DNA from: Verrucomicrobiota bacterium
GTDB lineage: Bacteria; Verrucomicrobiota; Verrucomicrobiia; Limisphaerales; J093
Direction: 5' to 3'
Assembly: GCA_022710935.1 (NCBI GenBank)
Contig: JAKLFY010000012.1
Coordinates: 45,239 to 109,238, forward strand
Length of the DNA stretch: 64,000 bases
Made by a program: the position numbers and the translations under genes. The notes below the pieces were generated by a model. It searched no databases. It was given only the letters and a program-made list of their open reading frames with translations, and was not told the DNA's origin. This document shows, piece by piece, positions 1 to 8,678 of the stretch. Numbering within the stretch: the stretch's first letter is position 1; each line of letters starts with the position of its first letter.

Positions 1-2
1 GG

Positions 3-953
3 GCCGACACCGCGTCACTCGTCGTGGTCACGGACGCGCCGGACGAAGCGCAACAGGAGGCTGTGCGGACACACCTGGCGAGGGGCATGACCGTTCTGTT
101 CGCTCCGCCGGATCCGGCCGCTGTGTCGGCCCTGGCCCGATTGCCCGGACTCGATGGCTTGTCGGCCGAGGAAGGCCGTTTCGCCAACTATGGACTCTGG
201 GGAGAGATCGACTTTCGGCATCCACTTTTCGCCCCGTTCGCCGATCCGCGGTTCAGCGACTTCACCAGGATTCACTTCTGGAAGTACCGCCGGCTCGACG
301 CATCGGCCATCGCCGAAACGCGCGCCCTCGCGCGCTTCGACAACGGCGATCCCGCCCTTCTGGAAATACCCGCGGGCCGGGGACGCGTTCTCGCGCTGGC
401 GTCCGGCTGGCGTCCGGCGGACAGCCAATTGGCGCTGTCGACCAAGTTCGTGCCTCTTCTCTACTCGATCCTCGAGTCGAGTGGCGCCGCTCAGCCCGTG
501 CCGGTGTCGTACGTCGTCGGTGACCGCGTGCGACTGTCGCGCGATCCGGCCCGAACCGGCGCGGCGGTGACCGTGACACGCCATGATCGGACCGGCACCC
601 GCGTGGCCGGCACGGCGGATGAATTCGCCGACACGCTCGTCCCGGGGCATTACACCACAGACCCGGTCACTGACCCGGGCCGGTTCGCAGTCAATCTCGA
701 CCCGGCGGAGAGCCGCACGACACTGCTGCCGGCGGACGAACTCGAACGCCTGGGCGCTCCTGTGGCCCGCCCTCCAGCGCGCGCCATCGAGGTGGCGGCG
801 CGCGCGGCGCGCTTGCGCGACGCCGAGATCGAGGGCCGCCAAAAGCTCTGGCGCTGGATCATCGTCGCGACTCTTGCCATTCTGGGCGTCGAGACCTGGC
901 TGGCCGGCTGGACCATGCGCCGCGATCTCACTCCAAGCGAGGCGCTGCAATGA
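3..953 (+). CDS. BatA-like membrane protein, C-terminal part (5' truncated by window edge)
   Basis: The frame is open to the left edge, so the true start lies outside the window; the GTG at 24 is only an internal codon. The visible part resembles the C-terminal half of BatA/vWA-type membrane proteins: a glutamine-amidotransferase-like region (LEIPAGRGRVLALASGWRP) and one C-terminal transmembrane helix (WIIVATLAILGVETWLAGW) followed by a basic tail. It overlaps the next gene by ATGA, which indicates translational coupling. In known clusters of this kind a MoxR ATPase and a DUF58 protein lie upstream; that is inference here. The family role in envelope or chaperone-like functions is poorly defined. 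Confidence 0.7.
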   Translation, partial: ADTASLVVVTDAPDEAQQEAVRTHLARGMTVLFAPPDPAAVSALARLPGLDGLSAEEGRFANYGLWGEIDFRHPLFAPFADPRFSDFTRIHFWKYRRLDASAIAETRALARFDNGDPALLEIPAGRGRVLALASGWRPADSQLALSTKFVPLLYSILESSGAAQPVPVSYVVGDRVRLSRDPARTGAAVTVTRHDRTGTRVAGTADEFADTLVPGHYTTDPVTDPGRFAVNLDPAESRTTLLPADELERLGAPVARPPARAIEVAARAARLRDAEIEGRQKLWRWIIVATLAILGVETWLAGWTMRRDLTPSEALQ

Positions 954-3900
954 ATGATCGTTACCTCCAGATGCGATTGAGGCCTCTGGCCCGCCGCCAG
1001 CGCGCACTCCGGCTCCGTTCACGCCTCGCCCTGTGCTGGCTGGCGACCGCCTTGATTGCGGTGACCCTCACCTTCCTGCTCCGATCCAAGGGCGTCTCGG
1101 CCACCTCGATTCTTCCAATCCTCGCCCTCGCAGGGCTGGCCTCCGGACTCTGGCTGGCGCGTCGGCACAGACGCGCCCCGGCCGACTGGCACGCCCTGGC
1201 CCTGGCGATCGAAACACGGCACCCCGATCTCGATGGACGCCTCTTGACTGCTGTCGAACAGCAGACACCCCCCGAGATCGGGCCGGGCTTCTTGCAGCGC
1301 CGCCTCGTGGATGAAACGATCCGCCACAGCCGGACACACGACTGGACCGAGGCCATTCCCCGGTCGCGTGTCGTCACGGCCGGGGCCGCAAACCTCCTGG
1401 CGTTCGTCCTGCTGGCATTCGTCTTCCTGAGCCTGAGATCCCTCCCCCCGCCGGAGGCGCCCCGGCCCAAAGAGCCGGCTGGACTGACGCTGACCCCGGG
1501 AGACGTCGCCCTCGAGCGGGGCGAAAGCCTCGTCGTGATCGCCCGCTTCGGCGGCTCGCTGCCGTCAGCCGTCGATCTCGTGCTCGACGCCGCGGGAGAG
1601 GACCGGCGGATTCCCATGGTGAAAAGCCTCTCGGATCCTTTCTTCGGCGGCACGGTGCCGGACGTGACCAACAGCTTTCTCTACCGCCTCGAATACGCCG
1701 ACCACCGCACACGCGACCACCGCGTCACGGTCTTCGAGCACCCGCGCCTCGAGCGCGCGGACGCCGCGGTCACCTACCCGGATTACACCCGCCTCCCACC
1801 CCAACGCATCGGGAACACCCGACGCGTCACGGCCGTCGAAGGCTCGCGTCTCGATCTCGCGCTCCAATTCAACAAGCCCGTCGCTTCGGCGCGGCTCGTG
1901 GCAAAGAACGGCGATGGAGCGGCTTTCGACCTGCTCACTGACACCAACCGCCCCACGGCCCGCATCGAGGCCTTTCCGCTGACCATCACCCGCACTTACG
2001 ATCTGCAATTGGTCGACCGCGACGGACGCACCAACAAAACCCCCGCGCAATTGGTCTTCAGTGTCCTCACCAACCGCGCACCCGAACTCAAGCTGGCCTC
2101 TCCCCGCGGCGATTCGCGCCCTTCGCCGCTCGAAGAAATCCCCTTCGAGGGCCAGGTCTGGGACGATTTCGGCGTCGTGGCCTACGGTCTCTCCTACACG
2201 GTCGTCGGTCAGGACACCCGCTCCGTCGAGCTGGGCCAGGCCGTCCACGCCAAAGAGCAGCGCGCCTTCCAACACCTGCTCCGACTCGAAGAACTCGATG
2301 TCGAGCCCGATCAGCTCGTCGTTTGGCACGTCTGGGCCGATGATATCGGGCCGGACGGTCAGCCGCGCCGCACGATGGGCGACCTGTTCTTTGCCGAGAT
2401 CCGGCCATTCGACGAGGTCTTCCGCGAAGGGCAGAGCGGCGAAAGCCAGGCCCAACAGGAGCAGGCAGGCAACGAGCCCTCCGAAGGACAGGGACGTCCC
2501 TCGACCCGGCTCGCCGAATTGCAGAAACAGATCGTGAGCGCCACTTGGAAGCTGCAGCGCGACCAGGCGGCTCGGGCACCGGCCACGGAAGCGTCCGCTG
2601 GCAACGACGACAGCGCCAACGTTCCAGACGCAGTCGGGGGTGAAGCCCGCGACGCGATCGGGCAGGACGATCGGAAAACAGCAACGAACACCTACGCCCA
2701 GGATGTCGCGGTGGTGCGCGATTCGCAGGCCCAGGCTCTCGAACAGGCCCAAACGGCCCGCGAAGCGGTCGAGGACCCGCGGACAGCCTCGTTCTGGCAA
2801 ACGGCCGTCGAGCGGATGGAGGACGCGCTCGATCGCTTGGACCAAGCGATGGAATCCCCCGACCCGCTGCCGCAAGCCCTGACTTCGGAGCAGGCGGCTT
2901 ACCAGGCCCTGCTCAGGTTACAGCAGCGCGAGTACGAGGTCGCCCGCAACCGCCGCGGCCAGCGCAATCAGCAGGCGGGCAGCCGCCAAAACCAGATGCA
3001 GCGCCAGCTCGATCAGCTCGATCTCACCCAGTCCGACGACCGCTACGAAACCGAGCGCCAGGCCCAGGCCCCGCAATCCCCCGAGCGCCGCGAACAACTC
3101 CAGGTCCTCAACCGCTTGCAGGAACTCGCCCGCCGCCAACAGGACCTCAACGAGCGCCTGCGCGAGCTTCAAACGGCCCTCGACGAAGCCCGGACCGAGC
3201 CCGAACGCGAGGAAATCCGGCGACAGCTCAAACGGCTCGAAGACGAGCAGCAGCAAATGCTCGCCGACGCCGACGAATTGCGCGAACGCATGGAACGTCC
3301 CGAGAACCAGTCGCGCCTTGCCGAGCAGCGCCGCCAGATGGACCAGGCCCGCCAGGACATGCAGCGGGCCGCCGAGGCCGCCAGCCAGGGCGCCGTCTCC
3401 CAGGCCCTCGCCTCCGGCACGCGCGCCCAGCGCCAGATCGAGCAGACGCGCGACGATCTGCGCCGCGAGAGCGCCGGCGAGTTCGCCGAGGACCTCCGCG
3501 CGATGCGGGGCGACGCCCGCGATCTCGCCCGCCACCAGGCCGAGATCGAGAAGCAACTCGATGCGCTCGCCGATCCGCAGCGCAGAACGCTTAGCGACAC
3601 CGCCGAACGGAACGATCTCCTCGAGCGCTTGGCCCGGCAAAAAAACCGCCTCACCAACGTCATCGAGAGCGCCACACAGTTGTCCCAGCAGACCGAGGCG
3701 GCCGAGCCGCTGGTGTCGCGCGAGCTCTACGATTCCCTGCGCAAGTTCAGCCAGGACGAAGCCGGCACCGTTCAGCAAATCCAGGAAGAACTGATCGATC
3801 GCGGCATCCTCACCCAGCGCACATACGATCGCCTCCGCGGTACCGCCGAACACGACGGCGCCAAAGCGCTCGAAGTCACCGCCGAGATGCTCCGCCAGGG

Positions 3901-4744
3901 CTTCCTGCCCCAGGCCGATCGCGCCGAGGAACGCGCCCGCGGCGGCATCACCGATCTGCGCCGCGGCATCGAGCGGGCCGCCGAACGCCTCCTCGGCGAC
4001 GATGCCGAAGAGCTGCGCCTGGCCCAGCGCGAACTCGATGCCATCACCGGCGCCCTCGAACGCGAAATCGCCCGCGCCAACCAGGGCCCCTCCAACGTCC
4101 TCGCCCAGGCCGGCGGCCCACCCGCCGAGCCCGGCGACCAGCGCGCCCCAGCCGAACCTTCGGCCGGCCAGGACCAGCCCGGACGGCCATCGCAGGCCGA
4201 AAGGGCACAGGCCGGCCAGCCGGCAGACCAGGCATCCGCCCCACAGCGCGACACGCAATCGGACACCGCCCCAACCAACCCCCGAACATCGCGCGATCCC
4301 GAGTCAACGGGCACGCGCTCGGACGCCGCCACCGGCCTCTTCACCGACACGCTGGACCGGCTCTTCGACCGAAGCGGCCCCGATGGCACAGGCCCATTGA
4401 CAGGCGAGGATTTCGCCCCGTGGTCGGATCGGCTCCGCGAAGTCGAGGAGCTGGTCGATTTGCCGTCGTTGCGCAGCGACATCGCCCAGGCCCGCGAGCG
4501 CGCCCGCCGCATGCGCGTCGAGTACAAGCGCGACTTCAAGAAACCCGATTGGGCCGTCGTGCGGCTCGAAATCGTGAACCCGCTCATCGAAGTCCGCCGG
4601 CAGATCGCCGAAGAACTCGCCCGCCGCGAGCCCGGAGACACCCTCGCGCCCATCGACCGCGACCCTGTCCCCAGCCGTTTCTCGGATCTGGTGCGGCGCT
4701 ATTACGAAGACCTGGGCAGGAACAAATCGGAGGACGCCCGGTGA
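950..4744 (+). CDS. DUF4175-like large membrane-anchored coiled-coil protein
   Basis: The product has 1264 residues. Two N-terminal transmembrane helices (about residues 28-46 and 54-70) and a third near 147-165 are followed by a beta-rich region (about 175-490) with LTLTPGDVALERGESLVV. A very long Gln/Arg/Glu-rich helical region (about 500-1080) is predicted to be coiled coil, and a Pro/Gln/Ala linker leads to a conserved-looking C-terminal segment. This layout matches DUF4175-type proteins found beside BatA/vWA genes. The start ATG overlaps the upstream stop (ATGA). The gene sits 22 bp before the next vWA-type gene, so all three are probably one operon. The function is unknown; it is probably a scaffold on the periplasmic side of the inner membrane. 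Confidence 0.75.
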   Translation: MNDRYLQMRLRPLARRQRALRLRSRLALCWLATALIAVTLTFLLRSKGVSATSILPILALAGLASGLWLARRHRRAPADWHALALAIETRHPDLDGRLLTAVEQQTPPEIGPGFLQRRLVDETIRHSRTHDWTEAIPRSRVVTAGAANLLAFVLLAFVFLSLRSLPPPEAPRPKEPAGLTLTPGDVALERGESLVVIARFGGSLPSAVDLVLDAAGEDRRIPMVKSLSDPFFGGTVPDVTNSFLYRLEYADHRTRDHRVTVFEHPRLERADAAVTYPDYTRLPPQRIGNTRRVTAVEGSRLDLALQFNKPVASARLVAKNGDGAAFDLLTDTNRPTARIEAFPLTITRTYDLQLVDRDGRTNKTPAQLVFSVLTNRAPELKLASPRGDSRPSPLEEIPFEGQVWDDFGVVAYGLSYTVVGQDTRSVELGQAVHAKEQRAFQHLLRLEELDVEPDQLVVWHVWADDIGPDGQPRRTMGDLFFAEIRPFDEVFREGQSGESQAQQEQAGNEPSEGQGRPSTRLAELQKQIVSATWKLQRDQAARAPATEASAGNDDSANVPDAVGGEARDAIGQDDRKTATNTYAQDVAVVRDSQAQALEQAQTAREAVEDPRTASFWQTAVERMEDALDRLDQAMESPDPLPQALTSEQAAYQALLRLQQREYEVARNRRGQRNQQAGSRQNQMQRQLDQLDLTQSDDRYETERQAQAPQSPERREQLQVLNRLQELARRQQDLNERLRELQTALDEARTEPEREEIRRQLKRLEDEQQQMLADADELRERMERPENQSRLAEQRRQMDQARQDMQRAAEAASQGAVSQALASGTRAQRQIEQTRDDLRRESAGEFAEDLRAMRGDARDLARHQAEIEKQLDALADPQRRTLSDTAERNDLLERLARQKNRLTNVIESATQLSQQTEAAEPLVSRELYDSLRKFSQDEAGTVQQIQEELIDRGILTQRTYDRLRGTAEHDGAKALEVTAEMLRQGFLPQADRAEERARGGITDLRRGIERAAERLLGDDAEELRLAQRELDAITGALEREIARANQGPSNVLAQAGGPPAEPGDQRAPAEPSAGQDQPGRPSQAERAQAGQPADQASAPQRDTQSDTAPTNPRTSRDPESTGTRSDAATGLFTDTLDRLFDRSGPDGTGPLTGEDFAPWSDRLREVEELVDLPSLRSDIAQARERARRMRVEYKRDFKKPDWAVVRLEIVNPLIEVRRQIAEELARREPGDTLAPIDRDPVPSRFSDLVRRYYEDLGRNKSEDAR

Positions 4745-4766
4745 AGAGCGTCGCGCCCCACCCGCC

Positions 4767-7247
4767 ATGCTCGCCCAGGTGACCATCTCGAGTCCGGGCT
4801 GGCTCTGGCCCGCGCTGCTCCTCGCCGCCGTCTGCCTGGCCGCCCTCGTCTCGAGCTACCGCTCCGGACCCGTCGCCGGCCCGCGGCTGCCGTGCGCCCT
4901 CCTCAAAGCGCTCGGCGTCACGGCCCTGGCTCTCTGCCTGCTCGAACCGCTCTGGTCCACTCGACACGCCCGGCCCGGCGCCAACCTCTTCGTCATCGCC
5001 GCCGACAACAGCCAAAGCCTCGAAGTCAAGGACACCGGCGCAGCCCAGTCGCGCGCCGACGCCTTGCGCCAAGCCCTCGAACCAAACACCGGCTGGCAAA
5101 CCGCCCTCGACGACCTCTTCGAAACCCGCCGTTTCCTCTTCGACACGCGCCTCCAAGCCGTCCCCGATTTCGCCGCGCTCACATTCGACGGACGCGTCAC
5201 CGCGCTTGGGACCGCCCTGCGCGGCCTTGCCGATCGCTACGCTGGCCAACCGCTCGCCGGTGTGCTCCTGTTCACCGACGGGAATGCCACGGACGCGCTC
5301 GAGGGTTCGCTGAACCTCGACGGCCTGCCGCCCATTTACCCCGTCGTCCTGGGCCGGCCCGGCGCCGCCCGCGACCTCGCGATCGCCCAAGTCCATGTCA
5401 GCCAGACGGCCTTCGAAGATGCCCCCGTCTCGATCCAGGTCGACATCGCCGCCTCGGGATCGCGCGGCGAGACTGTCACAGCCCAGTTGCTCGGTCCCGA
5501 CGGACTCGAAGTCGGCGCGCAAACCGTGCGCGCCCGGAAAGACAACGACACGCTCTCCTGCCGCTTCCAACTCCGCCCGGACAAACCGGGCCTCTCGTTC
5601 TACCGCGTCCGAGTCGGCTTCAGCAGCGAACTCGAAGCCGCCTCCGCCGCGCCAACCGCTGCCCCGTCCACGCGCGAAGCCACACTCGTCAACAACACGC
5701 GCACTGTCCCCGTCGAGCGCCGGAGCGAGCCGCACCGCATCCTCTACGTCGCCGGCCGGCCCAACTGGGAATACAAGTTCCTGAATCGAGCCCTCGAAAC
5801 CGACGATCAGCTCCAACTCGTGGCCCTCATGCGCGTGGCGTTGCGCGAGCCGAAATTCGAATTCCGCGGACGCGCCGGCGAGACGAGCAATCCCCTGTTT
5901 CGCGGGTTCGGGGACCAGTCGCGCGAGGAGGCCGCCCGATACGACGAGCCCGTTCTCGTGCGCCTGAACACACGGGACGAACTCGAATTGCGCGGCGGCT
6001 TCCCGCGCACGCCCGAGGAACTCTACGGCTTCGATGCTCTCGTTCTCGATGACCTCGAAGCCGCCTTCTTCGGGCCCGACCAGGCCCTCCTGATCGCGAA
6101 GTTCGTCTCCGAACGCGGCGGCGGCCTCCTCATGCTCGGCGGCGCCGAGTCCTTCCACCACGGAGGCTACCAGCGCACCCCCATCGGCGACATGCTCCCC
6201 GTCTACCTCGACCGCCTCGATTCTCCGCAAAACCCGCCCACCCTCAGATGGGACCTTGCGCGCGAAGGCTGGCTCGAACCTTGGGCCCGGCTGCGGGACA
6301 CCGAGACCGCCGAAAAGGAACAACGCCAGACAATGCCCGCCTTCCACGTCCTGAACAGCGTCCGATCGGTCAAACCCGGCGCCCGCATCATCGCAACCGC
6401 CACCGACGAACACGGCGCCCAACACCCGGCCCTCGTCACCCAGCGGTTCGGACGCGGACGCACCGCGGCATTGATGGTGGGCGATGTGTGGCGCTGGGGC
6501 ATGCGCGACGCATCCGCCCGCAACGACATGGAAAGAACCTGGCGCCAGTTGCTGCGCTGGCTCGTTGCGGACGTGCCGCGTCCGGTCGAATTGGCAATCG
6601 AGACGCCCGCCGACCAGCCCGCCGAAGCCGTCCGCCTCGAAGTCCGGGCGCGCGACGCGCGGTTTCAACCGCTCGACGACGCCTCCGTCACAATCGAAGT
6701 CGAGCCCGGGTCCGCCCAAACACACCCGGCTGCCCTCACGAACGAGCTCCGCAAGGACGGTGATCCCGGACCGCAGGACCCCGCGGGCCAAGGGCCTTCA
6801 AACACCCCATCTCCCCAAGCCGCGATCAGTCCCATCGCCGGCCCGATCCGGCTGCGCGCCGAGCCCTCGACGACCGAGTCTGGTTTGTATGAGGCCACAT
6901 ACGTGCCCTGCCACAACGGCGGATACCGGGCCACAGCCTGCGTCACAAACCTCGTTGGCGTCGAAGCCGGTCGGGCCGTCGCCGGCTGGAACACCGATCT
7001 CGCCGCCGACGAGTTCCGCTCGATCGATCCCAACGTGCCGTTGATCGAGTCCATTGCCCGACGCACCGGCGGCGAAATCGTCCCGTTGGGCAAGCTGGCC
7101 GAGTTCGCGCGCGGTCTGCCCGCCCGCCGCGCCCCGGTCATGGAAGCGGTCACGCGGCCCGTCTGGCACACGCCCTGGCTGTTCGCTTTCGCCCTCGCCT
7201 GTTTCCTGGCCGAATGGGGCCTGCGCCGATGGAAAGGATGGCCGTGA
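4767..7247 (+). CDS. vWA / glutamine-amidotransferase-like membrane protein
   Basis: The product has 826 residues. It has N-terminal hydrophobic helices, then a vWA-like domain with a DxSxS MIDAS-type motif (ADNSQS, about residues 78-84) and LLFTDGNATD. A middle beta domain follows, then a class I glutamine-amidotransferase-like fold (about 330-530: ILYVAGRPNWEYKFLNRAL, and GGGLLMLGGAESFHHGGY). There is a C-terminal helix (PWLFAFALACFLAEWGL). Enzymatic glutaminase activity is unlikely because no Cys nucleophile elbow is apparent. Proteins of this architecture accompany BatA and DUF4175 genes. The stop overlaps the next start (TGATG), so it is co-transcribed with the caspase-like gene. Confidence 0.78.
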   Translation: MLAQVTISSPGWLWPALLLAAVCLAALVSSYRSGPVAGPRLPCALLKALGVTALALCLLEPLWSTRHARPGANLFVIAADNSQSLEVKDTGAAQSRADALRQALEPNTGWQTALDDLFETRRFLFDTRLQAVPDFAALTFDGRVTALGTALRGLADRYAGQPLAGVLLFTDGNATDALEGSLNLDGLPPIYPVVLGRPGAARDLAIAQVHVSQTAFEDAPVSIQVDIAASGSRGETVTAQLLGPDGLEVGAQTVRARKDNDTLSCRFQLRPDKPGLSFYRVRVGFSSELEAASAAPTAAPSTREATLVNNTRTVPVERRSEPHRILYVAGRPNWEYKFLNRALETDDQLQLVALMRVALREPKFEFRGRAGETSNPLFRGFGDQSREEAARYDEPVLVRLNTRDELELRGGFPRTPEELYGFDALVLDDLEAAFFGPDQALLIAKFVSERGGGLLMLGGAESFHHGGYQRTPIGDMLPVYLDRLDSPQNPPTLRWDLAREGWLEPWARLRDTETAEKEQRQTMPAFHVLNSVRSVKPGARIIATATDEHGAQHPALVTQRFGRGRTAALMVGDVWRWGMRDASARNDMERTWRQLLRWLVADVPRPVELAIETPADQPAEAVRLEVRARDARFQPLDDASVTIEVEPGSAQTHPAALTNELRKDGDPGPQDPAGQGPSNTPSPQAAISPIAGPIRLRAEPSTTESGLYEATYVPCHNGGYRATACVTNLVGVEAGRAVAGWNTDLAADEFRSIDPNVPLIESIARRTGGEIVPLGKLAEFARGLPARRAPVMEAVTRPVWHTPWLFAFALACFLAEWGLRRWKGWP

Positions 7248-8461
7248 TGACCCCTTGCCTTCGATGGAAACGGCGCCCCGCGTCGCCAATCCTCTGGATG
7301 CACCCCGCGCATTGCCTGTCCCTCGCCCTCATGCTCCTTGCACCGCTGCTTGCCATGGACAATCCCATTCGCAAGGTGGATCCTTCTCGGAGGGCCGAGC
7401 TCCGCGAGGCCCTGCATGGTGTAGCCGTCCCGCATCGCGGGATGAGTCCGCGCCATCTCGCTCCGCCAAAGGGAGGAATCACCGCCGACTCATCCCGCGA
7501 TGCGGGACCGCGACAAACCGGTTCATCGACCCAGTACGTTCTCAAGGGAGAAACCGGGCTTCCCACAAACACACCCACGCTCGTTCTCGTCGTCGGCGCC
7601 GCGGGCACCCCGGATTACGCCACCAATTTCCAGCACCAGGCCGCTCTCTGGACCGCAGCCGCCGACAAAGCGCGCGCCCGTCTCATCCCCATCGGCACCG
7701 ACCCGGCTCCAAACGGCACCGACCTCGAACGCCTCAGGCAGACATTGACATCCGAAACCACCAACGGCGTCGCCCCGCTCTGGATCGTCATGATCGGACA
7801 CGGCACCTTCGACGGCAAAGAAGCCCGGCACAATCTGCGCGGACCCGACCTCACCGCGACCGATCTGGCGGATTGGCTCAAGCCGTGTCCCCGGCCGCTG
7901 ATCGTCGTGAACACGACGTCTGCGAGCGCGCCCTTCCTCGCCAGGCTCAGCGCAACAAACCGGGTCGTCCTCACCGCCACACGGAGTGGACACGAGCACA
8001 ACTTCGCCCGCCTCGGCGATTTCCTAGCCGAAGCGATCCTTGCACCCGAAAGCGATCTGGATCAGGACGGCCAAACCTCGCTGCTCGAAGCCTTCCTCAC
8101 CGCGTCGCATCGGGTCGCCGAGTGGTACAACACCGAAGGACGCCTCGCCACCGAGCACGCGCTCATCGACGACAACGGCGACGGCCGCGGGACTCCATTC
8201 GAGTGGTTCCGCGGCGTGCGAGCGATCAAACAGGCGCACTCCGGCGCCGCGGTCGACGGCGCCCGTGCCCACCAGATCCACCTGGTTCCCAGCCCCCGGG
8301 AATCCTCCCTCACCCCCGAGTCGCGCGCCCGCCGCGACGCCCTCGAACTCGAACTCTTCCGCCTCCGCGACGCCAAGTCCAAGTTGAACGAAGACGATTA
8401 CTACCGCCAACTCGAAGTCCTGCTCCTCGAATTGGCCCGGCTCCAGGCAGCCACTCCCTGA
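7247..8461 (+). CDS. Caspase/legumain (clan CD)-like secreted protein, probable pseudoenzyme
   Basis: The chosen start, ATG 7247, overlaps the upstream stop and has AAGGA upstream; an in-frame ATG at 7214 is possible. An N-terminal signal-like segment (HCLSLALMLLAPLLA) precedes a Rossmann-like core. WIVMIGHGTFDG matches the HG motif of clan CD peptidases (C13/C14), and PLIVVNTTSASAPF is where the catalytic Cys block is expected; no Cys is present, only Thr/Ser. DLDQDGQTSLLEAF and DDNGDGRGTP follow. The protein closes the BatA/DUF4175/vWA cluster. A dispersed repeat (7427-7508) lies inside the frame between signal peptide and core. The clan CD assignment is inference from motif spacing; loss of peptidase activity is likely but untested. 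Confidence 0.6.
   Translation: MTPCLRWKRRPASPILWMHPAHCLSLALMLLAPLLAMDNPIRKVDPSRRAELREALHGVAVPHRGMSPRHLAPPKGGITADSSRDAGPRQTGSSTQYVLKGETGLPTNTPTLVLVVGAAGTPDYATNFQHQAALWTAAADKARARLIPIGTDPAPNGTDLERLRQTLTSETTNGVAPLWIVMIGHGTFDGKEARHNLRGPDLTATDLADWLKPCPRPLIVVNTTSASAPFLARLSATNRVVLTATRSGHEHNFARLGDFLAEAILAPESDLDQDGQTSLLEAFLTASHRVAEWYNTEGRLATEHALIDDNGDGRGTPFEWFRGVRAIKQAHSGAAVDGARAHQIHLVPSPRESSLTPESRARRDALELELFRLRDAKSKLNEDDYYRQLEVLLLELARLQAATP
7427..7508. repeat. Inverted-repeat-bounded dispersed element inside a coding region
   Basis: Perfect 22-bp inverted repeats (7427-7448 and 7487-7508, core CCCGCATCGCGGGATGAGTC) flank a 38-bp centre. Read on the - strand, 7451-7507 matches 18697-18753 (+) at 54 of 57 positions. 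The element adds about 27 residues to the caspase-like protein without a stop codon. Confidence 0.85.
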
Positions 8462-8678
8462 CCCGCATGTCTCACACCCCTTCACCGCCCATGTGGCGGG
8501 CGGACCTCGCACAATAACTGCCACGCGGGTGAGGGTGACGGTGTCTCACATCCCACGAATTTCTCTGTAGGGATGGAGGCAGCCCAGCCGCGAGCCGGAG
8601 CCAGAGACATTGACCCACTCGATTCAGGCGCGAAAAGATTCGATTCGCCTTCCCTGCGCCTGCCTGTATCTTGTGCCC

